Assembly (NCBI GenBank): GCA_016302705.1
Contig: JAEDNC010000004.1
Location: 1-22,129 of the forward strand
Direction: 5' to 3'
Origin: Bacilli bacterium
Lineage (GTDB): Bacteria > Bacillota_I > Bacilli_A > RFN20 > CAG-826
Length of the DNA stretch: 22,129 bases
This document shows, one piece after another, positions 8,402 through 14,887 of this stretch. The number at the start of each line of letters is the position of its first letter. The stretch's first letter is position 1. Below the pieces are notes generated by a model, which was given only the letters and a program-made list of their open reading frames with translations, searched no databases and had not been told where the DNA came from. The translations under genes and the position numbers were made by a program.

Positions 8402-9805
8402 ATGGCACCAAAAGATGTTAAATTCCAAGAAGATTTAAATAAATACGGATTTAAAAACGAAGATGTTTCTATTGCTAGCACTGGTGTTGGCTTAACTGAA
8501 GAAACTGTCCGTATGATTTCAAAATACAAAAACGAACCAGATTGGATGCTTGAGTTCCGTTTAAAGGCACTTAAAATCTTTAAGCAACTTCCAATGCCTG
8601 AATATGGTCCAGATCTTTCTGATATGGATTTTGATACATATACATACTTCACAAGAGTTGCTAAAGGAGAGGTTAAAAACTGGGATGATGTACCAGAGAC
8701 AATTAAGAATACATTCTCACGTTTAGGCATCCCAGAAGCTGAACAAAAATTCCTTAGTGGTGTGACTACTCAATATGAATCAGAAGTAGTCTATCACAAT
8801 ATGCTTAAAGAAGTAGAAGAGAAGGGAGTTATCTTCCTCTCATCTGATATGGGATTAAGACTATACCCAGATTTATTTAAGAAGTATTTTGCCACTGTTG
8901 TCCCAATTGGTGACAATAAGTTTGCAGCCTTAAATAGTGCAGTCTGGTCAGGCGGATCTTTTATCTATGTTCCTAAAGGTGTTCATCTAGAAAAACCACT
9001 TCAATCTTATTTTAGAATTAATAATGAAAAGACTGGTCAATTTGAACGTACTTTAATCATTGTTGATGAAGGTGCAGATATCCATTATGTTGAAGGATGT
9101 ACTGCCCCAACTTATCAAAAAGAATCACTCCATTCAGGAGTAGTTGAAATTGTTGTTTTGCCTGGTGGAAAGTGCCGTTACTCAACTGTACAAAACTGGT
9201 CCACAAATATTATAAATTTAGTAACTCAACGTGCGGTTTGCTATGAAAATGCACAAATGGAGTGGATTGATGGCAATATCGGAGCGGCTAAAAATATGAA
9301 GTATCCAGCAGTCATTTTAAAAGGTCGTGGCGCTAAGGGAACTTGTATCTCAATTGCGGTTGCTGGAAAGGGTCAATATCAAGATGCTGGATCACGTATG
9401 ATTCATGAAGCAGATGATACAACAAGCACTATCATTTCTAAATCAATTGTTAAGGGTGGTGGCGTTGCTAATTATCGCGGAACTGTAAGACATAGACCAG
9501 GTGCTAAAAACTGTCGTTCACACGTTGAATGTGACACTTTAATTTTGGATCACGAATCTAAAAGCGACACCATTCCAAATAACGATGTTGGAAATAATAC
9601 TTCTTATATTGAACATGAAGCAACTGTTAGTAAAATCAGTGAAGAACAACTCTTCTATTTGATGAGTCGTGGTATATCAGAAAAAGATGCAACCCAAATG
9701 ATTATTATGGGATTTATAGAACCCTTCTCTAGAGAATTACCAATGGAGTATGCAGTCGAACTCAATAATTTAATCAAGATGGATATGGAAGGTAGTGTAG
9801 GATAG
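8402..9805 (+). CDS. sufB: Fe-S cluster scaffold protein SufB
   Basis: 467 residues, full family length. SufB is the main scaffold subunit that forms the SufBC2D complex. The segments SAVWSGGSFIYVPKG, the HYVEGCTAP turn and AKNCRSHVECDTLIL are characteristic; Cys377 in VECD corresponds to the essential Cys of E. coli SufB, and YIEHEATVSKI supplies the conserved acidic/His residues nearby. The protein ends with FYLMSRGI, homologous to the same region of SufD. It starts 3 nt after sufU with AAAGGA inside the end of that gene, and ends in TAG 2 nt before mnmG. Confidence 0.97.
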   Translation: MAPKDVKFQEDLNKYGFKNEDVSIASTGVGLTEETVRMISKYKNEPDWMLEFRLKALKIFKQLPMPEYGPDLSDMDFDTYTYFTRVAKGEVKNWDDVPETIKNTFSRLGIPEAEQKFLSGVTTQYESEVVYHNMLKEVEEKGVIFLSSDMGLRLYPDLFKKYFATVVPIGDNKFAALNSAVWSGGSFIYVPKGVHLEKPLQSYFRINNEKTGQFERTLIIVDEGADIHYVEGCTAPTYQKESLHSGVVEIVVLPGGKCRYSTVQNWSTNIINLVTQRAVCYENAQMEWIDGNIGAAKNMKYPAVILKGRGAKGTCISIAVAGKGQYQDAGSRMIHEADDTTSTIISKSIVKGGGVANYRGTVRHRPGAKNCRSHVECDTLILDHESKSDTIPNNDVGNNTSYIEHEATVSKISEEQLFYLMSRGISEKDATQMIIMGFIEPFSRELPMEYAVELNNLIKMDMEGSVG

Positions 9806-9807
9806 AA

Positions 9808-11685
9808 ATGGACTATCAAGTTATTGTTGTAGGAGGAGGACATGCCGGCTTAGAAGCCGCTTTTAGTAGTGCTCATATGGGCATGAAAACTTTGTTAATC
9901 TCCTTAAACATTAAAATGATGGGAAATATGCCTTGTAATCCATCAATTGGAGGAAGCGCGAAAGGTATTGTTGTTAGAGAAATCGATGCTTTAGGTGGCA
10001 TGATGGGCCTAGCAGCAGACCATCATTATTTACAAATGAAGATGCTTAACACTGGTAAAGGTCCAGGAGTTCAATGCTTAAGAGCTCAACAAGATAAACT
10101 TGAATATCCTCGTTATTTACAAGAATTAGCGTCAAAAACTAAAAATTTAACTGTTAAAGAAGGACATGTTACTGGATTAATTCATAATGATAATAAAGTA
10201 ACAGGCGTTATTTTAGAAAATGGAGAAAAATTCACTAGTGAAGCGGTTATCCTTTCTACTGGTACATATATGGAGAGTTATATCTTTAGAGGACATAACA
10301 AAACATCTGCTGGACCAGATGGTCAACTTCCTTCTATTGGATTATCTCAATGCTTAAGAGATATGGGAATAGAAACCTATAGACTTAAAACAGGTACTCC
10401 TCCAAGAATCAAAAGAGATTCAATTGATTTTTCTAAAGCACAAGTGGAACCTGGTACCCCAGGTCATTTAGCGTTCTCTTTTATGACAAAGGAATTCATT
10501 CCTTTGGAAGAACAAGAGCTCTGCTATCTTATTTACACAAATAAAACTACTCACGATATCATTCGTGAGCATTTAGATGAAACAGCTTTATATTCTGGTA
10601 ACATCGTTGGAGTTGGACCAAGATATTGTCCATCTATAGAATCTAAGATTATGACTTTCAAAGATAAAGAAAGACACCAATTATTCTTAGAACCAGAAAG
10701 TAGATACACTGATTCCATTTATTTACAAGGATTCTCTACCTCTATGAGTGAAGAAGTCCAGGAATTAATGGTGAGATCATTACCAGGATTTGAAAACGCT
10801 GTGTTCCTTAAGTACGCATACGCGATTGAATACGATGCGATTAAGACCGAAGAATATAAACCAACTCTCGAATTAAAGAAATGGCCAGGATTATATATTG
10901 CTGGACAAATTTGTGGTACTTCAGGATATGAAGAGGCAGCTGGCCTTGGTTTATTAGCAGGAATTAATGCTTCCTTGAAAATTCAAGGAAAAGAACCTCT
11001 GATTTTAAGAAGAGACCAATCTTATATTGGAGTTATGATTGATGATTTAGTGACTAAAGGCACTGAAGAACCATATCGACTTCTTTCTTCAAGAGCGGAA
11101 TACCGTTTATTACTCCGCCACGATAACGCAGATTTACGATTAACAGAGATTGGTAGACAAATTGGCCTTATAGATGATAAGAGATATGAGTACTTCCAAA
11201 GCAAAAAGAAAAACATTGAAGAAGTAACAAAAATCTTAGAGTCTACATATTTAGGAAAACGCCCAGAAATTGAAAAATACGTGGTTTCTTTAGGGTTTAA
11301 TGAACTAAAAGGCGGCATTTTAGCTTCTGAACTTTTAAAACGTCCAGGAGTGAAATACACTGAGATTAGCAAGTTTATTCCCGAGCTCTCTAAATATGAT
11401 TTAGATGAACAAACTATTGAAGAGATTGAAATCATTGAAAAATATGAAGGTTATATTGTTAAACAAAAAAGGGATATGATGAATTCCATTAAACTTGAAG
11501 AACTCAAGATCCCTAGTGATGTAGATTACTCTAATATGAATGGACTTCGATTAGAAGCTCGTGAAAAATTAAATAAAGTAAGACCACTTACTGTTGGACA
11601 AGCTTCTCGAGTTAGCGGAGTTAATCCAAGTGATGTCAGCATGTTAATATTAAATATTAAAAAGATTCTTAATAACCATGAATAA
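9808..11685 (+). CDS. mnmG: tRNA uridine 5-carboxymethylaminomethyl modification enzyme MnmG (GidA)
   Basis: 625 residues, full length. It binds FAD and, with MnmE, installs (carboxymethyl)aminomethyl groups at U34 of tRNAs. Motifs: GGGHAG dinucleotide fold (9-14), MPCNPSIGGSAKG (about 41-53), the GidA signature VGPRYCPSIESKI, and the second signature AGQICGTSGYEEAAG, where Cys replaces the more common Asn. The C-terminal helical MnmE/tRNA-binding part (RVSGVNPSDVSML) is present. It starts 2 nt after sufB and overlaps rsmG by 8 nt. The gidA-gidB order is widespread, often near the replication origin; here it follows the suf genes in an apparent single operon. Confidence 0.98.
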   Translation: MDYQVIVVGGGHAGLEAAFSSAHMGMKTLLISLNIKMMGNMPCNPSIGGSAKGIVVREIDALGGMMGLAADHHYLQMKMLNTGKGPGVQCLRAQQDKLEYPRYLQELASKTKNLTVKEGHVTGLIHNDNKVTGVILENGEKFTSEAVILSTGTYMESYIFRGHNKTSAGPDGQLPSIGLSQCLRDMGIETYRLKTGTPPRIKRDSIDFSKAQVEPGTPGHLAFSFMTKEFIPLEEQELCYLIYTNKTTHDIIREHLDETALYSGNIVGVGPRYCPSIESKIMTFKDKERHQLFLEPESRYTDSIYLQGFSTSMSEEVQELMVRSLPGFENAVFLKYAYAIEYDAIKTEEYKPTLELKKWPGLYIAGQICGTSGYEEAAGLGLLAGINASLKIQGKEPLILRRDQSYIGVMIDDLVTKGTEEPYRLLSSRAEYRLLLRHDNADLRLTEIGRQIGLIDDKRYEYFQSKKKNIEEVTKILESTYLGKRPEIEKYVVSLGFNELKGGILASELLKRPGVKYTEISKFIPELSKYDLDEQTIEEIEIIEKYEGYIVKQKRDMMNSIKLEELKIPSDVDYSNMNGLRLEAREKLNKVRPLTVGQASRVSGVNPSDVSMLILNIKKILNNHE

Positions 11686-12370
11686 AGAAAATTTAAGACT
11701 AAACCTTGAAACTTTTGGAGTTTCTAACAAATTAGAGGAACTCGAAGAACTTCAAAAAGACACTTTAGTCACCAACGAAAAATTTAATCTTACTGCGATT
11801 AAAGACGAGGAGAAGTTTAGAGAACTGATGATTCTTGATAGCTTATATCCTTTATCTCTAGTCGATTTTTCTAATAAAAAGATTATTGACGTTGGTACAG
11901 GAGCAGGTTATCCAGGGCTCCCTTTAGCAATATGTTCTACTGGTAAATTTACCTTATTAGATTCCACTAAAAAGAAAGTTGATCATATTAACGAATATGT
12001 AAAAACAAAGGGTTTCTTGAATGTTTCTGCTATAAACGCTAGAGCGGAAGAATACGCTAGAATTCATAGAGAAAGCTATGATATTGCCATCGCTAGAGCG
12101 GTCGCTTCTTTAAATGTTTTATTAGAGCTTTGCCTTCCGCTAGTAAAAGTTGATGGCTATTTTATCGCTATGAAAGGCGCTAAAGGGTTTGAGGAAATCG
12201 AAGAAGCTAAAAACGCATTAAAAGAATTAGATTCTGAAATTGTTGAGATCATGGAAATTAATCTCCCAGAAAGTGGAGAAAAAAGAATTTTAATTCTTAT
12301 TCAAAAGAAAAAGAAAACAAAAACTCGTTATCCACGAGAATATAAAGATATTGCAAATAAACCTCTTTAA
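11678..12370 (+). CDS. rsmG: 16S rRNA (guanine-N7)-methyltransferase RsmG (GidB)
   Basis: 230 residues. It is a SAM-dependent methyltransferase that makes m7G527 (E. coli numbering) in 16S rRNA; loss gives low-level streptomycin resistance in other bacteria. The motif I loop IIDVGTGAGYPG (69-80) is textbook RsmG, with NLTAI before it and AIARAVASL after, and the basic tail ends TRYPREYKDIANKPL as expected. It overlaps the end of mnmG by 8 nt. No classic terminator follows; a weak ATTTC/GAAAT hairpin is the only structure, and the ribU promoter starts within the last few codons. Confidence 0.96.
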   Translation: MNKENLRLNLETFGVSNKLEELEELQKDTLVTNEKFNLTAIKDEEKFRELMILDSLYPLSLVDFSNKKIIDVGTGAGYPGLPLAICSTGKFTLLDSTKKKVDHINEYVKTKGFLNVSAINARAEEYARIHRESYDIAIARAVASLNVLLELCLPLVKVDGYFIAMKGAKGFEEIEEAKNALKELDSEIVEIMEINLPESGEKRILILIQKKKKTKTRYPREYKDIANKPL

Positions 12371-12394
12371 TTATTTCAAAGAAATATATACAAT
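12366..12394 (+). promoter_or_regulatory. Predicted promoter of the FMN riboswitch-ribU transcript
   Basis: A good -10 TACAAT (12389-12394) with a poor -35 TTTAAT (12366-12371) at 17 bp, overlapping the rsmG stop. The expected start, about 7 nt downstream at 12401, falls exactly on the first base of riboswitch helix P1. Confidence 0.5.
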
Positions 12395-12400
12395 AAAGAT

Positions 12401-12506
12401 ACTTCAGGGCAGCGTATTAACGCGACCGGCGGTAAACCCCGCGAGCACAGTAGTGCAGGAACTTGTGAAATTCAAGTGGCGACAGTAAAGTCTGGATGAA
12501 AGAAGT
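12401..12506 (+). promoter_or_regulatory. FMN riboswitch (RFN element) aptamer
   Basis: The conserved RFN cores are all readable: AGGGCAG, GCGACCGGCGGTAA, CCCCGCGAGC, then GGCGACAGTAAAGTCTGGATG. Helices: P1 ACTTC (12401-12405) with GAAGT (12502-12506); P2 GCG/CGC around TATTAA; P4 GCAC/GTGC with an AGTA loop; P5 ACTTG/CAAGT around TGAAATT; P6 GAC/GTC. The variable P3 extension found in Bacillus is absent, so it is a minimal form. FMN binding stabilises P1 and should turn off the downstream ribU. CTTCAGGG (12402-12409) can alternatively pair with CCCTGAAG (12533-12540), which gives a clear antiterminator. Confidence 0.96.
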
Positions 12507-12527
12507 TATGTAAACTTTTTTACTTAT

Positions 12528-12556
12528 ATAGCCCCTGAAGTAGAGGGCTATTTTTT
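12528..12556 (+). terminator. Riboswitch-controlled terminator that overlaps the ribU ribosome site
   Basis: ATAGCCC (12528-12534) pairs with GGGCTAT (12545-12551), extended by CT/AG with one bulged A (12535-12536 with 12542-12543). T6 (12551-12556) follows and the ribU ATG comes next. The 3' arm contains GAGGG, the only Shine-Dalgarno-like sequence for ribU. Confidence 0.88.
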
Positions 12557-13357
12557 ATGAAAAAAGAAAGAAGATCTGTTAGTGAGACAATCACTAGAAT
12601 TACAACAATCGCCATGCTTGCAGCTTTGGGGTTTGTATTAATGGCATTTGCCCAATTCCCATATCCACTTGCACCTTGGCTTAAAATTGAAGTTAGCGAA
12701 ATCGTAACTATTGTTGCTTATGCGATGTATGGCTTACCTGGTGGAGTCGCCGTTGCTTTAATTAAAACATTACTCAATTTAGCGGTTCATGGACCAGTTG
12801 GTTTAGGGATTGGTGATTTAACCGCTTTCCTTACATCATGTATGTTCATTTTAGGACTATTTTTGACTAGTCACGTTTTCAAATGGTTTAAAAGAGGATT
12901 AGGATTCCGAGTGCTTTCTTATGTGGTTATTGCTCTAATTGTGACTTTTGTCCTTACCATTTTAAACGCGATAGTTATTACTCCTTCCTATTTATCTGTA
13001 TTTGGTCCAAATCCACATTTTTCAACCTGTTTTGATCCAGGTGTTATTCAAGATGCAACTGCATATCTAACCGGTAATAAAGATGTAGTGGCGGATGGCT
13101 GGATGTATATTGGAGTGATTTGTTCAATCTATATTCCATTCAACTTAATGAAGTCAGGTGCGTGCCTGCTTGTCTATGAACTCATATTCAATAGATTGAT
13201 ATTTGTCTTTATGAGGAAATCAGAATTCTTCCAAAAATATTTTGTTGGTAATATCTTCACAAAGAAAAAAGAAGAACCAGTTGAAAATAATGATTCTCCT
13301 ATTACTACTAGTGAAAACACAAATACTGATGAAAGCACAAAAAAACCGGGTGAATAA
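12557..13357 (+). CDS. ribU: ECF transporter S component, riboflavin-specific (RibU)
   Basis: 266 residues with about six hydrophobic segments in the first 215. The segment LKIEVSEIVTIVAYAMYGLP followed by ALIKTLLNL matches the ligand-binding region of ECF S-components, especially RibU, and the FMN riboswitch directly upstream settles riboflavin as the likely substrate. RibU imports riboflavin when joined to the shared EcfT/EcfA energy module, not encoded here. No riboflavin biosynthesis gene is near, so dependence on uptake is plausible but cannot be judged from one window. The last ~35 residues form a charged, Thr/Asn/Glu-rich cytoplasmic tail that is not part of the fold. The start lies immediately after the terminator T-run. 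The 3' end overlaps the terminator shared with the ferredoxin gene. Confidence 0.93.
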   Translation: MKKERRSVSETITRITTIAMLAALGFVLMAFAQFPYPLAPWLKIEVSEIVTIVAYAMYGLPGGVAVALIKTLLNLAVHGPVGLGIGDLTAFLTSCMFILGLFLTSHVFKWFKRGLGFRVLSYVVIALIVTFVLTILNAIVITPSYLSVFGPNPHFSTCFDPGVIQDATAYLTGNKDVVADGWMYIGVICSIYIPFNLMKSGACLLVYELIFNRLIFVFMRKSEFFQKYFVGNIFTKKKEEPVENNDSPITTSENTNTDESTKKPGE

Positions 13358-13373
13358 TCATAAACCGGTTTTT
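13341..13373. terminator. Bidirectional terminator of ribU and ferredoxin
   Basis: AAAAACCGG (13341-13349) is the exact inverted copy of CCGGTTTTT (13365-13373). The A and T runs are part of the arms, so it works on both strands. The left arm lies inside the last ribU codons. Confidence 0.85.
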
Positions 13374-13382
13374 CTTATATCA

Positions 13383-13562
13383 TTACTCTTCAACAGAGAT
13401 TGCACCAACTGGGCAGACACTAACGGCTTCTTCTTCGCCTTCGCCAGTAACGACTTCTGCTAAACCGGAATCACCGATTGTGAAGTCATCTGGGTATGTT
13501 CCTGCGCAACATCCGCAACCAATGCATAAGCTTTGATCGAGTTTGACTTTTTTCTTAGCCAT
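13383..13562 (-). CDS. fdx: Small [4Fe-4S] ferredoxin
   Basis: 59 residues. The sequence begins MAKKKVKLDQSLCIGCG. Cys13, Cys16 and Cys19 make CxxCxxC, and Cys50-Pro completes the single-cluster ferredoxin pattern (C..C..C...CP). Cys18 is an extra cysteine next to the third ligand. The region around 38-48 is strongly acidic, as usual for low-potential electron carriers. Length equals the typical monocluster ferredoxin (about 60-80). The start is fixed by a strong AGGAGGT (13571-13577) 8 nt upstream. It is convergent with ribU and divergent from ispD, and monocistronic. Its electron-transfer partner cannot be told from context. The Suf machine 4 kb away is a likely source of its cluster. Confidence 0.93.
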   Translation of the reverse strand: MAKKKVKLDQSLCIGCGCCAGTYPDDFTIGDSGLAEVVTGEGEEEAVSVCPVGAISVEE

Positions 13563-13589
13563 CGATATTTACCTCCTGAGGTTGCTGTA

Positions 13590-13619
13590 ATTATACAATA
13601 TAAATATCCGTTTTGCTAA
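13590..13619 (-). promoter_or_regulatory. Predicted ferredoxin promoter
   Basis: Minus strand: a perfect -10 TATAAT (13590-13595) with -35 TTAGCA (13614-13619) at 18 bp. Its -35 lies on the same bases as the -35 of the opposing ispD promoter. Confidence 0.65.
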
Positions 13620-13641
13620 ACAATAATAAATTAAATACAAT
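13613..13641 (+). promoter_or_regulatory. Predicted ispD promoter giving a leaderless mRNA
   Basis: TTGCTA (13613-13618), exactly 17 bp, TACAAT (13636-13641). Only 8 bp separate the -10 from the ATG at 13650, so transcription should begin at about 13648, one or two bases before the start codon. Confidence 0.65.
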
Positions 13642-13649
13642 ATTAGGGT

Positions 13650-14309
13650 ATGAATATCGCACTTATCGTCTTCGCAGGAAAAGGAGCGAGAATGAATTCT
13701 CCTATCCCTAAACAATTCATTAAAATTCGTGACAAAGATTTAGTCGCTTATACGATTGAAAAATTTGAAAAATGCGACTCAATTGATGAGATAATTTTAG
13801 TGACTCATAAAGACTATGTTGACTACGTCAAAGATATGGTTATTAAATATAATTTTAGTAAGGTTAGACACATCGTTGAAGGTGGAGAAACTAGACAGGA
13901 CTCAGTGAGGCTCGGATTAGAAAGAACATCTTATTCAAAAGAGGATAAAATTCTCATCCATGATGGAGATCGTCCGCTTGTAGATTCCGTAATTATTAAA
14001 AATAACATCGACGCTTTAGATGAATATGATGCGATTAGCACTTTTATCTATCATAAAGACTCTTTAAGCGTTGTTTCTAATCTAGGAAGAGTAAAGAAAC
14101 TTGGAGACTTAGATGTTGATATTCAAACCCCTCAATCTTTTAGATATGGGGTGATAAAAAAATATCATGAGATGAAAAAAGACATTAAAGTGTCTGATGA
14201 TATTTCACTATTAGAAAATGATTACGATATTTGCTATATTTCCGGTAGTCCATTTAACTTTAAAGTGACAACGGATATTGATTTAGAAGTTATTAAAGGT
14301 ATAATTTAA
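13650..14309 (+). CDS. ispD: IspD/TarI-family cytidylyltransferase
   Basis: 219 residues. The CTP-binding loop FAGKGARM (8-15) fits AAGxGxRM, followed by PKQF (20-23); Arg14 and Lys21 are the expected catalytic residues. Further family marks are GGETRQDSVRLGL, HDGDRPLV, IQTPQSF and a C-terminal FKVTTDIDL. IspD makes CDP-methylerythritol in the MEP isoprenoid pathway; TarI makes CDP-ribitol for wall teichoic acid. The two cannot be separated by these motifs alone: HDGxRP is seen in both Clostridium IspD and TarI-like proteins, and no reductase (TarJ) or other MEP gene is next to it. The start is fixed because the CTP loop lies within the first 15 residues. There is no Shine-Dalgarno. It is followed 5 nt later by a membrane protein gene. 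Confidence 0.82.
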   Translation: MNIALIVFAGKGARMNSPIPKQFIKIRDKDLVAYTIEKFEKCDSIDEIILVTHKDYVDYVKDMVIKYNFSKVRHIVEGGETRQDSVRLGLERTSYSKEDKILIHDGDRPLVDSVIIKNNIDALDEYDAISTFIYHKDSLSVVSNLGRVKKLGDLDVDIQTPQSFRYGVIKKYHEMKKDIKVSDDISLLENDYDICYISGSPFNFKVTTDIDLEVIKGII

Positions 14310-14314
14310 GACCT

Positions 14315-14734
14315 ATGCTACACAAATTTATCGAGAACATTAGAAAACATTTGAAAACATATGTAATCACATTAGTGGTTTCTATTGTTGTTGGTTTAAC
14401 AATCTTTTTGCTTTACTACTTTTTAAAAGGTCAAGGTATGCTTGCTTTACTCGATGGTACAGGAGTAGCAGGAGTGACTTTGTTAGGAATTGGTTTACTT
14501 TGTTTAATGGCTCGACTCGGTGCTTTTGATACGATGAGTTATGGTTTTAAACAAATGTTTAGCTCAATGTTTGCTAAAGAGGCTAACCAATATAACGATA
14601 TGGCGGATTATAAAGAAGATCGTCGAATTAAACGAGAAAGCGCATCTTACTATTATATAGTAATGATTGCGGTGTCTGCTTTATTTTTTATCGCCTTCAT
14701 TGTTTTAGAAATATATAGATCCACGCTTCATTAA
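14315..14734 (+). CDS. Small membrane protein, DUF3899-like
   Basis: 139 residues with three hydrophobic helices (roughly 15-37, 44-67 and 112-135). After the second lies FDTMSYGFKQMF, then a basic/acidic linker KEDRRIKRE. The arrangement 'two helices, FD..SYGF, charged loop, last helix' resembles DUF3899 proteins of Firmicutes, recalled from memory and not searched. Function is unknown. It begins 5 nt after ispD and probably shares its mRNA; a strong terminator follows. No catalytic residues are evident. Confidence 0.75.
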   Translation: MLHKFIENIRKHLKTYVITLVVSIVVGLTIFLLYYFLKGQGMLALLDGTGVAGVTLLGIGLLCLMARLGAFDTMSYGFKQMFSSMFAKEANQYNDMADYKEDRRIKRESASYYYIVMIAVSALFFIAFIVLEIYRSTLH

Positions 14735-14759
14735 TTTAATAAATTTTATTAAAACATTC

Positions 14760-14793
14760 ATAGAGGATTCTCGCTTGAGGTCCTCTATTTTTT
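14760..14793 (+). terminator. Intrinsic terminator after the DUF3899-like gene
   Basis: ATAGAGGA (14760-14767) pairs with TCCTCTAT (14781-14788). The loop contains a second small stem CTC/GAG, and a T6 tract follows. It isolates the downstream protease transcript. Confidence 0.9.
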
Positions 14794-14803
14794 CAAAAAA
14801 AAT

Positions 14804-14833
14804 TTGATTTTATTCCCATGACTATTATATAGT
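14804..14833 (+). promoter_or_regulatory. Predicted promoter of the protease-peptide binding operon
   Basis: -35 TTGATT (14804-14809) with TATAGT (14828-14833, 18 bp) or TATATA (14826-14831, 16 bp) as -10. A small dyad ACTAT-TAT-ATAGT (14821-14833) covers the -10. The start is expected near 14840. Confidence 0.5.
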
Positions 14834-14853
14834 AATACACAAACATATATTTA

Positions 14854-14869
14854 CGTGCTTATATGCACG
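14854..14869 (+). other. Leader hairpin just before the protease ribosome site
   Basis: CGTGC (14854-14858) pairs with GCACG (14865-14869) around TTATAT. The hairpin ends 2 nt before the GAAAGGAAGG ribosome site (14871-14880). It is not followed by a T-run, so it is not a terminator; it may protect the mRNA 5' end or tune translation. Confidence 0.45.
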
Positions 14870-14887
14870 GGAAAGGAAGGTAATCTT

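Noticed and set aside
8257..8730. Minus-strand frame of 157 codons across the sufU/sufB junction
   Set aside because: Both sense genes are well conserved here and the frame has no start context.
11022..11435. Minus-strand frame of 137 codons inside mnmG
   Set aside because: It is antisense to conserved MnmG sequence; its composition reflects the other strand's codons.
14855..14887. GTG at 14855 as start of the protease
   Set aside because: It lies in the leader hairpin, would disturb the signal peptide and leave the ribosome site at 14871-14880 inside the gene.
14735..14887. Possible small RNA between the DUF3899-like gene and the protease
   Set aside because: The only hairpin with a T-run fits as the terminator of the upstream gene, and the rest is explained by promoter and leader.
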